From an uncultured Pelagibacteraceae bacterium (GTDB taxonomy: Bacteria > Pseudomonadota > Alphaproteobacteria > Pelagibacterales > Pelagibacteraceae): 64,000 nucleotides of DNA. The notes below the pieces were generated by a model that saw only the letters and a list, made by a program, of their open reading frames with translations, did not search any database and was not told the DNA's origin. Shown here piece after piece: positions 1-9,099 of the stretch. The first letter of the stretch is position 1, and each line of letters starts with the position of its first letter. The position numbers and the translations under genes are program-made. The stretch spans positions 186,001 through 250,000 of the forward strand of contig CACIST010000001.1 in the NCBI GenBank assembly GCA_902589395.1, given 5' to 3'.

Positions 1-1
1 T

Positions 2-1753
2 AACTTTACTCAAATTAAAAGAGACGTGAATCTTCCAGAAGTAATTACAATAAAAGAGTTAGCAAACAGGATGGCTGAGCAGTCAAGCAGTATTATTAAA
101 CATTTGCTTGGTATGGGTGTAACAGTAACTATAAATAATACTATCGATGCAGATACAGCAGAGTATTTAGTAAAAGAATTTGGTCACAATCCTATACGTG
201 AAACAAAGGCTGAAGACATAATCGAAAAAATAAAAGAAGTAAAATCAGAAAATTTGAAAAATAGAGCTCCAATCGTAACAGTAATGGGACACGTTGATCA
301 TGGCAAAACTTCAGTTTTAGACGTGTTAAGAAAAGCAAATGTAGTTTCAGGAGAATTTGGAGGTATAACTCAACACATTGGAGCCTATCAGATTAATTAC
401 CAAAATAATAGAATCACATTCATTGATACTCCTGGACACGCAGCATTTACAGAAATGAGAGCTAGAGGCTCTAAGCTTACAGATATTGTAATTTTAGTTG
501 TAGCAGCAGATGATGGAGTTAAACCTCAAACCATAGAGTCTATAAAACACGCAAAGGCAGCAAAAGTACCGATAGTTGTTGCTATAAATAAATGTGATCT
601 ACCGGAGGCAGACCCACAGAAAATAAAAAACCAACTTTTAGAATATGAATTAATTGCTGAAGACTTATCTGGTGATACTTTAATGGTCGAAATCTCAACA
701 AAAACTAAAAATAATTTAGATAAGTTAGTTGAGTCTGTTTTGTTACAGGCTGAATTACTAGATCTAAAAACTGATTTTGAAACAAATGCTAAGGGTATAG
801 TTCTTGAGTCAAAAATAGATATCGGAAGAGGCCCAGTTGCAAACATAGTTGTAACTGCAGGTACTCTTAAAAAGGGAGATTATTTTGTTAGTGGATTAAA
901 ATGGGGAAAAGTAAGAGCAATAATAAATGACCAAGGAAAAAATATTAATGTCGCTGAACCTGCTACTCCAATTGAGATTATTGGTATTAATGGTGCTGCA
1001 AAATCTGGAGACGATTTTATTGTCTTATCAAGTGAAAAAGAGGCCAAATCCCTTTGTGAAGCAAGAGTAGAAGAGTCAAAAGATGATAAAATACCTCTGA
1101 ATTTCGTTACACAAGACTCAGCTTTTCAGAACTCAGTATCAGAGGAATTAAATATAATTATTAAATCTGATGTTCACGGTTCATCTGAGGCAATCAAAAA
1201 TGCAATAGATCAAATAAAACATGAAGAAGTAAAACCAAAAATACTTCTTTCTGACATAGGAATGGTTACTGAAACAGATGTTACTTTAGCAAAAGCATCT
1301 AATGCAGTAATAATTGCTTTTAATGTTAAACCAAGTAAAGAGGCAAAGAAAAGAGCTGAGCAAGAAAAAATTTCAATTTCCTCTTTTAACATTATATATG
1401 AAGTCCTAGATTTCATAAAAATTAGGATGGCTGGCTTGCTGACCCCAGATGTAGAAGAAAAGATTATTGGAAGTGCTGAGATTCTTGAAATTTTTAAGGT
1501 TTCAAAAGTTGGTAAGGTAGCAGGATCAAAGGTAGTTGAAGGAGAAATAACTCAAAATTCTAATGCAAGAGTTATTAGAGATGGAACTATTGTATTCAGT
1601 GGAAAAATAGGATCTATATTTAGGGAAAAAGATCAAACTAAACAAGTTTCAGCAGGTTTAGAATGTGGAATTACTTTAAAAGATTTCGCTGATTATCAAA
1701 AAAAAGATATTATAGAAGTTTATAATTCAACAGTGACTGAGAGAACAATTTAA
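2..1753 (+). CDS. infB: Translation initiation factor IF-2 (5' end outside window)
   Basis: GTPase that brings initiator fMet-tRNA to the 30S subunit and promotes subunit joining. Counting from the GTG at 26, the GTPase motifs are G1 GHVDHGKT (88-95), G3 DTPGH (134-138) and G4 NKCD (188-191). They are followed by the beta-barrel domains and the C-terminal tRNA-binding domain. The frame is open from base 2 through the GTG at 26 with no stop, and the residues before it (IKRDVNLPE) fit the conserved IF2 N-domain, so that GTG is an internal Val and the true start lies before the window. Its stop directly abuts the rbfA start (TAAATG), as in the usual infB-rbfA operon. Confidence 0.97.
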   Translation, partial: NFTQIKRDVNLPEVITIKELANRMAEQSSSIIKHLLGMGVTVTINNTIDADTAEYLVKEFGHNPIRETKAEDIIEKIKEVKSENLKNRAPIVTVMGHVDHGKTSVLDVLRKANVVSGEFGGITQHIGAYQINYQNNRITFIDTPGHAAFTEMRARGSKLTDIVILVVAADDGVKPQTIESIKHAKAAKVPIVVAINKCDLPEADPQKIKNQLLEYELIAEDLSGDTLMVEISTKTKNNLDKLVESVLLQAELLDLKTDFETNAKGIVLESKIDIGRGPVANIVVTAGTLKKGDYFVSGLKWGKVRAIINDQGKNINVAEPATPIEIIGINGAAKSGDDFIVLSSEKEAKSLCEARVEESKDDKIPLNFVTQDSAFQNSVSEELNIIIKSDVHGSSEAIKNAIDQIKHEEVKPKILLSDIGMVTETDVTLAKASNAVIIAFNVKPSKEAKKRAEQEKISISSFNIIYEVLDFIKIRMAGLLTPDVEEKIIGSAEILEIFKVSKVGKVAGSKVVEGEITQNSNARVIRDGTIVFSGKIGSIFREKDQTKQVSAGLECGITLKDFADYQKKDIIEVYNSTVTERTI

Positions 1754-2119
1754 ATGAAACATTTAGGAAAACCTATAACACAAAGACAGTTGAGAGTTGG
1801 AGAAATGATAAAACAAGCCCTGGGGACACTTTTTATAAGGGATGAGGCAAAAATACCAAATTTATCTACAAAGGAAATTACTGTCACAGAAGTTAGAATG
1901 TCACCAGATCTAAAAACAGCCAAAATATTTGTGATGCCACTAGGAGGAAAAAATACCGAGGAAATTATAGAAAAATTAAAAATGTCTTCATTTATGATTA
2001 GAAAAGTTTTGTCTAAGAAAATTATTATGAAGTTTTTGCCAAAGCTTTTTTTTGTAAAAGATGACTCTTTTGATTATGCGGAAAAAATAGAAAATTTAAT
2101 TAAACAAACAAATAAATAA
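1754..2119 (+). CDS. rbfA: 30S ribosome-binding factor A
   Basis: Assembly factor that binds the 30S subunit and helps 16S rRNA 5'-end maturation. The 121-residue product has the family's short KH-like fold pattern, with the RVGEMIKQAL start and the central TEVRMSPDLKTAKIFV strand-turn. It lies between infB and rpsO, which is the standard infB-rbfA-(truB)-rpsO-pnp order; truB is absent here between rbfA and rpsO. The start ATG follows the infB stop with no gap, suggesting coupled translation. Confidence 0.95.
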   Translation: MKHLGKPITQRQLRVGEMIKQALGTLFIRDEAKIPNLSTKEITVTEVRMSPDLKTAKIFVMPLGGKNTEEIIEKLKMSSFMIRKVLSKKIIMKFLPKLFFVKDDSFDYAEKIENLIKQTNK

Positions 2120-2127
2120 GGAAAAAA

Positions 2128-2376
2128 ATGAAAGAAAAAGTAAAGGAACTTCAAATTCATGATAAAGATACTGGATCTTCGGAAGTTCAGATTGCTCAAT
2201 TGACTGGAAAAATTGAGAGTCTATCGAAACACATCAAACAATTTAAAAAGGACAAACATTCTTCTGTGGGCCTTTTGAGAGCAGTAAATAGAAGAAAAAA
2301 ATTATTAGACTATTTAAAGAAAAATAATATGGAGTCTTATAAAGTGGTATTAACAAAATTAAATTTAAGGAAATAA
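2128..2376 (+). CDS. rpsO: 30S ribosomal protein S15
   Basis: Primary 16S rRNA-binding protein of the small-subunit platform. The signature is clear: IHDKDTGSSEVQIAQLT, then the LLRAVNRRKKLLDYL helix. At 82 residues it is about seven shorter than the usual 89; the missing residues are from helix 1. No earlier start is available, because an in-frame TAA lies at 2113-2115 and no ATG, GTG or TTG sits between. An AAGGA ribosome-binding site at 2118-2122 precedes the ATG. It abuts pnp directly, the classic rpsO-pnp pair. Confidence 0.95.
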   Translation: MKEKVKELQIHDKDTGSSEVQIAQLTGKIESLSKHIKQFKKDKHSSVGLLRAVNRRKKLLDYLKKNNMESYKVVLTKLNLRK

Positions 2377-4449
2377 ATGTTTAAAGTAGTAAAAAAAGAA
2401 ATAGAAGTACACGGAAAAAAAATAAGTTTAGAGACAGGAAAAATAGCAAGACAAGCTGATGGAGCAATTATAGCTCAATGTGGAGAAACAGTTGTTTTAG
2501 CAACAGTTGTTGGTGCAAAGAAGGTAAATCCAGACATGGATTATTTTCCATTATCAGTTAATTACCAAGAAAAATATTATGCAGCCGGAAAGATACCAGG
2601 AGGATATTTTAAAAGAGAAGCTAGACCTACAGAAAGCGAAACATTAATTTCAAGATTAATTGATAGACCTATCAGACCACTGTTTCCAGACGAATTTAAA
2701 AATGAGGTACAACTATTACCAACAGTAATATCTTACGATAAAGAGAATGAAGCAGATATTTTATCTATCATCGCCTCTTCTGCTGCCTTAGCAATCTCAG
2801 GAATGCCATTTATGGGCCCAGTGGGAGCTTCCAGAGTTGGCTTTATTGAGGGAAAATATGTTCTCAATCCATCAAAGACTGAATTAGAGAAATCCAAATT
2901 AGATTTAGTTGTAGCAGGAACTAAAGATGCAGTTTTAATGGTTGAGTCAGAAGCAAATTGTTTAACAGAGGAAGAAATGTTGAATGCTGTTAAATTTGGA
3001 CACGAAGGTTTCGTTCCAATAATAGAAATGATTGAAGATCTTGCAAAAGAATGTAGAAAACCAGAGTGGTCAGTTGATAAAAAAGATCTTTCTGAGATAA
3101 AAAAGAAATTAGAAGAAGAATTTACTGAGGACTTAAAAAAAGCTTTCTCTACAAGAGATAAGCAAGATAGATCAAATCAAATTTCTGAAATTACTGAAAA
3201 AGCTAAAAAATTATATGAGGAAAATGAAGCTTACACTGATTTAGATGTAAATTCTCAACTTAAAAATTTAGAAAAATCCATTGTAAGAACTGATATCCTT
3301 AAAAATAAAAATCGTATAGATGGAAGAGGTCTAGCAGATGTAAGGCCAATTATGTGTGAAGTTGGAATTTTACCTAGAGTTCACGGTTCAGCTTTGTTTA
3401 CAAGAGGCGAAACACAAGCCATTGTAACTACTACACTTGGAACTTCAGATGATGAACAAAGAATAGAGAGTTTAGATGGTCTTCAAAAAGAGAGATTTAT
3501 GTTGCACTATAACTTTCCTCCATTCTCAGTTGGTGAAACAGGAAGGATTGGAACAGGTAGAAGAGAGATAGGTCATGGTAAGTTAGCATGGAGAGCAATT
3601 AACTCTTCACTTCCATCAAAGGAAAGTTTTCCCTATACATTCAGGATTGTATCAGAAATCACTGAGTCTAACGGTTCTTCTTCAATGGCAACTGTTTGTG
3701 GAACTTCACTTGCACTTATGGATGCAGGTGTTCCGATTAAAGAGCCAGTTGCTGGAATTGCAATGGGTTTAATTAAAGAAGGTGATGATTTCTCTGTACT
3801 ATCAGACATTCTTGGTGACGAAGACCATCTTGGAGATATGGATTTTAAAGTTGCAGGTACAAAAGATGGCATTACATCTTTACAAATGGATATTAAAATT
3901 ACAGGAATTACTTTTGAAATAATGGAGCAGGCTTTAAATCAGGCAAAAGATGGAAGAATTCATATTTTGGGTGAAATGAATAAAGCATTAGATAAATCTA
4001 GAGACGATGTTGGAAAACATACTCCAAAAATGGAAAAGATTACGGTTGATAAAAAAGATATAGCTGCAGTGATTGGAAAAGGTGGAGCAACAATTAGAGA
4101 GATTGTTGAAAAATCTGGTGCTAAAGTTGATGTAAATGATGAAGGTGTGGTTACAGTTGCTGCTCCAGATGAAGAATCAAGAAACATTGCTATGCAAATG
4201 ATCAAAGATATAACAGCTAAAGCTGAATTAAATAAAATTTATAATGGAAAAGTTATGAAAATTATGGAATTTGGTGCTTTTGTTAATTTCTTAGGAAAAC
4301 AAGACGGACTTGTTCATATTTCTGAGCTTGCAGATAAGAGAGTTGCTAAAGTAACAGATGTTGTCAAAGAAGGTGACGAGGTTAAAGTAAAAGTTATCGG
4401 ATTTGATAGAGGAAAAGTTAAATTATCTATAAAGCAGGCAGCTATATAG
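2377..4449 (+). CDS. pnp: Polyribonucleotide nucleotidyltransferase (PNPase)
   Basis: Phosphorolytic 3'-5' exoribonuclease of mRNA decay. The 690-residue protein has two RNase PH cores; the second carries the catalytic [10 protein letters not shown] segment near residue 487 and the QMDIKI strand. A KH domain follows with a GKGG loop near residue 567, then an S1 domain from about residue 618 to the end. Length and domain order are normal. It directly follows rpsO and probably shares its transcript. In other bacteria PNPase autoregulates through its leader; with a zero-length intercistronic gap no separate leader structure is visible here. Confidence 0.97.
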   Translation: MFKVVKKEIEVHGKKISLETGKIARQADGAIIAQCGETVVLATVVGAKKVNPDMDYFPLSVNYQEKYYAAGKIPGGYFKREARPTESETLISRLIDRPIRPLFPDEFKNEVQLLPTVISYDKENEADILSIIASSAALAISGMPFMGPVGASRVGFIEGKYVLNPSKTELEKSKLDLVVAGTKDAVLMVESEANCLTEEEMLNAVKFGHEGFVPIIEMIEDLAKECRKPEWSVDKKDLSEIKKKLEEEFTEDLKKAFSTRDKQDRSNQISEITEKAKKLYEENEAYTDLDVNSQLKNLEKSIVRTDILKNKNRIDGRGLADVRPIMCEVGILPRVHGSALFTRGETQAIVTTTLGTSDDEQRIESLDGLQKERFMLHYNFPPFSVGETGRIGTGRREIGHGKLAWRAINSSLPSKESFPYTFRIVSEITESNGSSSMATVCGTSLALMDAGVPIKEPVAGIAMGLIKEGDDFSVLSDILGDEDHLGDMDFKVAGTKDGITSLQMDIKITGITFEIMEQALNQAKDGRIHILGEMNKALDKSRDDVGKHTPKMEKITVDKKDIAAVIGKGGATIREIVEKSGAKVDVNDEGVVTVAAPDEESRNIAMQMIKDITAKAELNKIYNGKVMKIMEFGAFVNFLGKQDGLVHISELADKRVAKVTDVVKEGDEVKVKVIGFDRGKVKLSIKQAAI

Positions 4450-4453
4450 ATGT

Positions 4454-4834
4454 ATGACCAACCCATTTATTTTAATTGCTAGAATACGTGTTAAAGAGGG
4501 TAAAGTTGAAGAGTATCTCAAGATAGCAAAAGAAGCTGATGATGCTGTTAACGCATCAGAGCCAGACATGCTTATTCATACTTTTGACCAGGATCCAACT
4601 GATCCTTTAGAATTTACCTGGAGCGAAGTTTACCGAAATAGTGAAGCCATGCTGCATCATCTAAATAATGCCCCAGTCCAAGCTTATGTTGAAAAGCATA
4701 ACAGAATTGCAGATAGTTTCGAGATAGAGGTCTATGGAAATATTTCAGAAGAAACCATCAAGGCAATTAAAGATACAAATATCCCTTTCAAGCATTTTAA
4801 AACTACTAATGTTGGTTATATTAGAAAAATATAA
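4454..4834 (+). CDS. Antibiotic biosynthesis monooxygenase (ABM) domain protein
   Basis: Small 126-residue protein with the ferredoxin-like ABM fold pattern: an opening strand ILIARIRVKEG, the segment EADDAVNASEPDMLIHTF, then FTWSEVYRNSEAMLHHLN with the conserved aromatic and His pattern. Relatives act as cofactor-free quinol or polyketide monooxygenases, or as heme-degrading enzymes. The substrate cannot be told from sequence. The ATG lies 4 nt after the pnp stop, so it is likely cotranscribed. An ATG at 4450 is in another frame and closes after ten codons. It converges with msrB only 3 bp away. Confidence 0.75.
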   Translation: MTNPFILIARIRVKEGKVEEYLKIAKEADDAVNASEPDMLIHTFDQDPTDPLEFTWSEVYRNSEAMLHHLNNAPVQAYVEKHNRIADSFEIEVYGNISEETIKAIKDTNIPFKHFKTTNVGYIRKI

Positions 4835-4837
4835 TCA

Positions 4838-5329
4838 CTAACTCTCTGGGACAAAAAGCAAGCAAAGACCATTACTACAATATCTTTTTCCACCATCCGG
4901 ACCATCATTGAATACATGACCGTGATGAGCTCCACAATTTGCACAGCTATATTCAGTCCTTTTCATGCCAAAAGAATAATCAGTTTTTGTTACAAATGCG
5001 CCTGGTATTGCCTCGGTGAATGATGGCCAACCAGTTCCACTATCAAATTTTGCAGTGGACTCAAATAGTTTCACACCACAATTTGCACAATGATATGACC
5101 CTTTTCTTTTCTCATAATTTAATTCGCTAGTACCTGCACGCTCAGTACCCTCTTCAAACATTATTATTTTTTGCTCATTTGTCAGGTCAGGATTAATTAT
5201 ATTGTATTCACTCTCATCTTTTTTTAATTTTTTTTTAAAACCCACTATGTTATTTGCTAATGATGTTAACGGGTAAAATATGAAACCTAAAATAGAAGCC
5301 CCAGCAATTTTCAAAAACTTTCTTTTCAC
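4838..5329 (-). CDS. msrB: Peptide-methionine (R)-S-oxide reductase, membrane-targeted
   Basis: Reduces methionine-R-sulfoxide in proteins. Residues 81/84 and 129/132 form two CxxC zinc pairs (both CANC). The catalytic Cys is C151 in the RYCSN motif, and GTGWPSF sits at 98-104. The N-terminus (residues 1-26: MKRKFLKIAG, then a hydrophobic stretch ending SLA) looks like a signal or membrane anchor, so the enzyme probably works in the periplasm. The start codon is GTG. It follows the 51-residue membrane peptide and fabI on the same strand. An extra Cys at 156 could serve as resolving Cys; that is inference. Confidence 0.92.
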   Translation of the reverse strand: MKRKFLKIAGASILGFIFYPLTSLANNIVGFKKKLKKDESEYNIINPDLTNEQKIIMFEEGTERAGTSELNYEKRKGSYHCANCGVKLFESTAKFDSGTGWPSFTEAIPGAFVTKTDYSFGMKRTEYSCANCGAHHGHVFNDGPDGGKRYCSNGLCLLFVPES

Positions 5330-5338
5330 AATAATTAT

Positions 5339-5494
5339 TTATTTGTTATTTGTTTTTTTCCCAAGCTTATTTATTAAAAATAAAGCTATTGCAGTCAATA
5401 GGGCAAAAACTTCTAGTGCATGACCAGAACCCTCTAAAATTAATTGAACAAAAATAAATATTATACAAATTACAAACCAAACTAAAATTAACAT
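5339..5494 (-). CDS. Small two-helix membrane protein, 51 residues, unrecognised
   Basis: Reading the minus strand from the ATG at 5494 gives an open frame to a TAA at 5339-5341. The product begins MLILVWFVIC, has a hydrophobic helix at residues 1-20, a short loop EGSGHALE, a second hydrophobic helix at 28-41 and a basic tail (KLGKKTNNK). That is a two-span membrane peptide with a positive C-terminus. It lies 12 nt after the fabI stop and 9 nt before the msrB start, filling the gap exactly, which supports it being a real gene. No Shine-Dalgarno is clear. No function can be assigned. Confidence 0.6.
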   Translation of the reverse strand: MLILVWFVICIIFIFVQLILEGSGHALEVFALLTAIALFLINKLGKKTNNK

Positions 5495-5506
5495 AATGAT
5501 AAAATT

Positions 5507-6292
5507 TTAAGATATATTTTTTGGATCTGGCATACCTACTTTATTGTAACCAGCATCAACATAGTGAATTTCACCTGTAACTCCGCCTGCCATATCACTT
5601 AGGAGATATAATGCTGAGTTTCCAACATCAATATTATCTACATTTCTTTTTAAAAAAGAATGATCTGCATTCCATTTATATAAGAATTTAGCATCTCCAA
5701 TAGCTGACGCAGCCAATGTTTTTATTGGACCTGCACTTATTGCATTAACTCTTATTCCCTTAGTCCCTAAATCTCTTGCTAAATACTTTACACTAGATTC
5801 TAGTGCTGCCTTACAGACTCCCATAACATTATAATTTGGAATAGCTTTATTAGCCTCATAGCTAAGTGTAATCATACTACCACCCTCTTTCATAACTTTT
5901 GAAGCTTCTTTTGCAACTTCAGTAAATGAAAAACACGAAATTAGCATACTTCTTAAAAAATTTTCTCTTGTAGTATTTAGATATTCTCCTGAAAGTTCAG
6001 ATTTATCAGAAAAAGCAATTGCGTGAACAACAAAATCAATTTCTCCCCATTGGGTTTTAACATCCTCAAATAATTTTATTACATCTTCTTTTTTTTCAAC
6101 ATCGCAGCTAAATGTAACATTAGAATTTAGTTTTTCTGCAAGAGGAACCACTCTTTTTTTAAGAGCATCACCTAAATATGTAAAACCCAATTCAGCACCT
6201 GCCTCTGAAAGTTTCTGAGAAATACCCCATGCAATAGATCTTTCGTTAGCAACACCCATTATCAGTCCTTTTTTACCTTTCATTAAAGACAT
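5507..6292 (-). CDS. fabI: Enoyl-[acyl-carrier-protein] reductase (NADH)
   Basis: Last step of each fatty-acid elongation cycle, reducing trans-2-enoyl-ACP with NADH. The 261-residue SDR-type protein has the atypical FabI nucleotide motif GVANERSIAWGI (residues 13-24) and the catalytic pair Y154-x6-K161, with Y145 also present. It is third in fabA-fabB-fabI, 6 nt after fabB. This FabI is of the triclosan-target class by sequence type. Confidence 0.97.
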   Translation of the reverse strand: MSLMKGKKGLIMGVANERSIAWGISQKLSEAGAELGFTYLGDALKKRVVPLAEKLNSNVTFSCDVEKKEDVIKLFEDVKTQWGEIDFVVHAIAFSDKSELSGEYLNTTRENFLRSMLISCFSFTEVAKEASKVMKEGGSMITLSYEANKAIPNYNVMGVCKAALESSVKYLARDLGTKGIRVNAISAGPIKTLAASAIGDAKFLYKWNADHSFLKRNVDNIDVGNSALYLLSDMAGGVTGEIHYVDAGYNKVGMPDPKNIS

Positions 6293-6298
6293 AATAAG

Positions 6299-7510
6299 TT
6301 AGACTTTCTCAAATACTAGAGTTGCATTTGTTCCACCAAAACCAAAACTATTAGACATGACAGTATTTAATGTTGCTTCTGTTTCTGTTTTAGCGACTAT
6401 TGGAAATTTTTTAGCCTCTTCATCCATTTCGCTTATGTTAGCTGACCCGGTAATGAAGTTATTTTTCATCATAATTAAACAATATATTGCTTCATGTACT
6501 GATGCAGCTCCTAACGGATGACCTGATAAAGATTTAGTTGAGCTAATCTTTGGAATTTCATTTCCAAAAGCTTCTTTAACAGCATTCAATTCAGTAATAT
6601 CTCCAACTGGAGTAGAAGTTCCATGAGTATTTATATAATCTACTTTATTTTTTGAAGTTGCCATTGCCATTTGCATACATCTTACTGCACCTTCACCAGA
6701 AGGCGCTACCATATCATATCCATCTGAAGTTGCTCCATAACCTGTTAATTCTGCGTATATTTTAGCTCCTCGAGCTTTAGCGTGTTCATATTCCTCAAGC
6801 ACTAAAACCCCTGCACCTCCAGCAATTACAAAACCATCTCTAGTTTTGTCGTAAGCTCTTGATGCTTTATCAGGTGTATCATTATATTTTGAAGATAATG
6901 CTGTCATCGCATCAAACATGGCTGTCATTGCCCAGTGTATCTCTTCGCTACCACCTGCAAAAACAACATCTTGTTTTCCCATCTGAATAAGTTCCATAGA
7001 ATTTCCAATACAGTGTCCGCTAGTTGCACAGGCTGAACTCATTGTATAGTTTGTTCCTTTAATTTTGAAAGGAACAGCAAGTGTTGCTGAGGCAGTACTT
7101 GCCATTGTTCTTGGTACAATAAATGGTCCCATTAATTTTGGAGTCTTAGCTCTAGTTTTATCTGCTGCTAAAATAACATTTTCAATTGAAGGTCCACCTG
7201 AACCCATAACAATTCCTGTTTTAAAATTACTTACTTCGCTTTCTTCCAATCCAGAATCTTCAATTGCTTCTTTCATGGCAATATAATTGTAAGCAGATCC
7301 TGAACCCATAAATCTAATTGTTTTTCTATCTATATGATCCTCAAGTTTTATATTAGGCTTTCCATGAATATGACTTTTAAGATTGTGTTCTTTATATTCT
7401 TCAGAAAAAGAAATTCCTGATTTTGTATTTAGTAATGATTGATGAACTTCTTCTTGGTTATTCCCGAGACATGAAACAATTCCCAAACCTGTAATTACTA
7501 CTCTTCGCAT
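6299..7510 (-). CDS. fabB: 3-oxoacyl-[ACP] synthase I (KAS I)
   Basis: Condensing enzyme needed to elongate unsaturated fatty-acid intermediates. The thiolase-fold triad is C161 (SSACATSGH), H296 ([11 protein letters not shown]) and H331 (SGHPLGAA). Length is 403, normal for FabB. The start ATG shares its last base region with the fabA stop (1 bp overlap at 7510). FabA plus FabB together make the anaerobic unsaturated-fatty-acid branch; the KAS I call over KAS II rests on this partnership as well as sequence. Confidence 0.95.
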   Translation of the reverse strand: MRRVVITGLGIVSCLGNNQEEVHQSLLNTKSGISFSEEYKEHNLKSHIHGKPNIKLEDHIDRKTIRFMGSGSAYNYIAMKEAIEDSGLEESEVSNFKTGIVMGSGGPSIENVILAADKTRAKTPKLMGPFIVPRTMASTASATLAVPFKIKGTNYTMSSACATSGHCIGNSMELIQMGKQDVVFAGGSEEIHWAMTAMFDAMTALSSKYNDTPDKASRAYDKTRDGFVIAGGAGVLVLEEYEHAKARGAKIYAELTGYGATSDGYDMVAPSGEGAVRCMQMAMATSKNKVDYINTHGTSTPVGDITELNAVKEAFGNEIPKISSTKSLSGHPLGAASVHEAIYCLIMMKNNFITGSANISEMDEEAKKFPIVAKTETEATLNTVMSNSFGFGGTNATLVFEKV

Positions 7511-8010
7511 TATTTAAATAATCCTACTTTTAGACTATCTGCAGAGTATATTTTTTTGCCATCAGCAAGAAGAATACCATTTGCTAGTCCAACCGTTGTT
7601 TCACCTTTAATTAATATTCTTTTCATATCAATAATATATGTCGCCATTTTGACGTCTTTTAAAACCTCTCCTGTAAACTTTACCGTGCTTACTCCTAAAG
7701 CTCTTCCCCTTCCAGGGTTTCCAAGCCAACCCAAGTAAAAGCCAACTAGTTGCCACATTGCATCTAAACCTAAGCATCCTGGCATCACTGGATCTTCTTT
7801 AAAGTGACAATCAAAAAACCACAGATCATCTTTTATATCAAGTTCAGCCTTCATCAACCCTTTGTCAAAAGCCCCATTTTTCTCGCTAATTTCTGTAATT
7901 CTATCAAACATTAGCATTGGTGGAGAAGGTAATTTTGCATTTCCAGGGCCAAAAAGCTCCCCATTTGCGCAACTTATTAATTCATCATAATTAAAGGAAC
8001 TTTTTTTCAT
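7510..8010 (-). CDS. fabA: 3-hydroxydecanoyl-[ACP] dehydratase/isomerase
   Basis: Dehydrates beta-hydroxyacyl-ACP and isomerises trans-2- to cis-3-decenoyl-ACP, the branch point to unsaturated fatty acids. The hot-dog fold protein of 166 residues has catalytic H69 ([14 protein letters not shown]) and D83 (GLDAMWQL). It heads the fabA-fabB-fabI cluster and is divergent from irr, a common alphaproteobacterial arrangement. The promoter must lie in the 73 bp shared with irr. Confidence 0.97.
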   Translation of the reverse strand: MKKSSFNYDELISCANGELFGPGNAKLPSPPMLMFDRITEISEKNGAFDKGLMKAELDIKDDLWFFDCHFKEDPVMPGCLGLDAMWQLVGFYLGWLGNPGRGRALGVSTVKFTGEVLKDVKMATYIIDMKRILIKGETTVGLANGILLADGKKIYSADSLKVGLFK

Positions 8011-8061
8011 AATTTTTTTAATCTTATTACTTGATTTACAAACATTATAATATAGATATTC

Positions 8062-8078
8062 TTTAGAATAATTATAAT
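8062..8078 (+). promoter_or_regulatory. Candidate Irr box in the fabA-irr intergenic region
   Basis: TTTAGAATAATTATAAT resembles the alphaproteobacterial iron-control element, built on TTTAGAA-N3-TTCTAAA; the left half is perfect and the right half matches five of seven. It ends 5 bp before the irr start, so it could mediate autoregulation. Two similar sites flank the rubrerythrin promoter. The sequence is AT-rich, so chance matches are possible. Confidence 0.45.
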
Positions 8079-8083
8079 TAGTA

Positions 8084-8512
8084 ATGGCTTACGCAGAGCA
8101 ATATATAGATAAATTAAGAAAATCAGGTCTAAGACCAACAAAACAAAGAATTAAAATTTGTGAAGTGTTGTTTGATGCTGAAAAGACGTTTCACTTTACA
8201 ATTAAAGAACTGGTTAAAATCATTGAAAATCAGGCAAATATTAAGGTTTCTTTAGCAACTGTTTACAATACTGTTCACGCGTTTATGAAGAAAGGTTATT
8301 TAAAAGAGATTCCACTAAATGCTTCACAGAGTTATTACGATACAAATGTAACTCATCATCACCATTTCTTTGACGAAGAAGAAAATAAATTGATTGATAT
8401 TCATCAAGATGATGTTGATGAAGTTAATATTAAAAGAACAATCCCAGGAAAAAAAATAAGATCAGTAGAAGTTATCGCTAAAATTGTGAGTGATAATCAA
8501 TCTCAAAAATAA
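8084..8512 (+). CDS. irr: Iron response regulator Irr, Fur superfamily
   Basis: Fur-family DNA-binding regulator that senses iron through heme in alphaproteobacteria. The 142-residue protein has the winged-helix region ([16 protein letters not shown], then [13 protein letters not shown]) and the Irr hallmark HHHH at 91-94 followed by [12 protein letters not shown]. It lacks the CxxC zinc pairs of classical Fur and has only C26. Its position next to fabA is typical of Irr. An Irr-like box sits just upstream. Other Fur members such as Mur or Zur are less likely given the His cluster and context. Confidence 0.9.
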   Translation: MAYAEQYIDKLRKSGLRPTKQRIKICEVLFDAEKTFHFTIKELVKIIENQANIKVSLATVYNTVHAFMKKGYLKEIPLNASQSYYDTNVTHHHHFFDEEENKLIDIHQDDVDEVNIKRTIPGKKIRSVEVIAKIVSDNQSQK

Positions 8513-8541
8513 TTCTATAATATCAATAGTTTAAATAATAT

Positions 8542-8558
8542 ATTATATTTATTCTAAA
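8542..8558 (-). promoter_or_regulatory. Candidate Irr box upstream of the rubrerythrin -35
   Basis: On the minus strand this reads TTTAGAATAAATATAAT, almost the same as the site before irr (one difference). It ends 3 bp before the TTGACA at 8562. The left half-site TTTAGAA is perfect and the right half is poor. Confidence 0.4.
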
Positions 8559-8561
8559 CTG

Positions 8562-8589
8562 TTGACATATTGTAATTCCTCTATATATA
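8562..8589 (+). promoter_or_regulatory. Sigma-70-type promoter of rubrerythrin
   Basis: A perfect TTGACA at 8562-8567 and TATATA at 8584-8589, spaced 16 bp, lie 38 bp before the rubrerythrin ATG. This is the best -35/-10 pair seen in the window. Irr-like sites lie on both sides. Confidence 0.7.
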
Positions 8590-8595
8590 AACCAC

Positions 8596-8612
8596 TTTAG
8601 AATCATTATTAA
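8596..8612 (+). promoter_or_regulatory. Candidate Irr box at the rubrerythrin transcription start
   Basis: TTTAGAATCATTATTAA has a perfect left half-site and five of seven right-half matches to TTTAGAA-N3-TTCTAAA. It begins 7 bp after the -10, where a bound repressor would block transcription initiation. An AGGAG ribosome-binding site follows at 8617-8621. Confidence 0.45.
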
Positions 8613-8626
8613 TAGTAGGAGTAAAT

Positions 8627-9043
8627 ATGTCATTAAAAGGTAGTAAAACAGAGGAAAATTTAAAAGAAGCATTTGCTGGAGAAAGCCAAGCAAATAGGAG
8701 ATATCTTTATTTTGCTCAAAAAGCGGATGTTGAAGGTTTTAACGATGTAGCAGCAGTATTTAGATCAACTGCAGAAGGTGAAACTGGACATGCTCATGGT
8801 CACTTAGAATATTTAGAAGAAGTAGGTGATCCAGCAACTGGTAAGCCAATCGGTGAAACAAAAGCCAATCTTGAGTCTGCAATTCAAGGTGAAACACATG
8901 AGTACACAGATATGTACCCTGGAATGGCTAAAACAGCAAGAGACGAAGGTTTTGACGAAATAGCTGACTGGTTTGAGACTTTAGCAAAAGCTGAAAAATC
9001 ACACGCTGGTAAATTTCAAAAGACTTTAGAAAGTATCGCGTAA
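8627..9043 (+). CDS. Rubrerythrin-like diiron protein, no rubredoxin domain
   Basis: Ferritin-like four-helix protein that reduces peroxide at a diiron site in relatives. Carboxylate/His ligand motifs are visible: [38 protein letters not shown] and [11 protein letters not shown]. At 138 residues it stops after the diiron domain; the rubredoxin-like FeCys4 domain is missing, so another electron donor is needed. The start is set by AGGAG, 5 nt upstream. It is followed by a terminator, then by an Fe-S protein and a DUF3501 protein often found with it. Irr-like boxes suggest control by iron or heme status. Confidence 0.92.
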   Translation: MSLKGSKTEENLKEAFAGESQANRRYLYFAQKADVEGFNDVAAVFRSTAEGETGHAHGHLEYLEEVGDPATGKPIGETKANLESAIQGETHEYTDMYPGMAKTARDEGFDEIADWFETLAKAEKSHAGKFQKTLESIA

Positions 9044-9049
9044 ACAAAA

Positions 9050-9079
9050 TTTGTGGACGAAACCCCTCTCGTCCACAAA
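9050..9079 (+). terminator. Hairpin terminator after rubrerythrin
   Basis: An 11-bp perfect stem, TTTGTGGACGA with TCGTCCACAAA, encloses the 8-nt loop AACCCCTC. It is one of the few GC-rich hairpins here. The following tract (ATTACATTTAT) is only weakly T-rich, so termination may be partial and allow readthrough into the Fe-S gene. Confidence 0.7.
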
Positions 9080-9099
9080 ATTACATTTATAAAAAATCT

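Noticed and set aside
26-28. GTG as the start of infB
   Set aside because: The frame is open to the window edge and the residues before it belong to the IF2 N-domain, so the gene is partial, not short.
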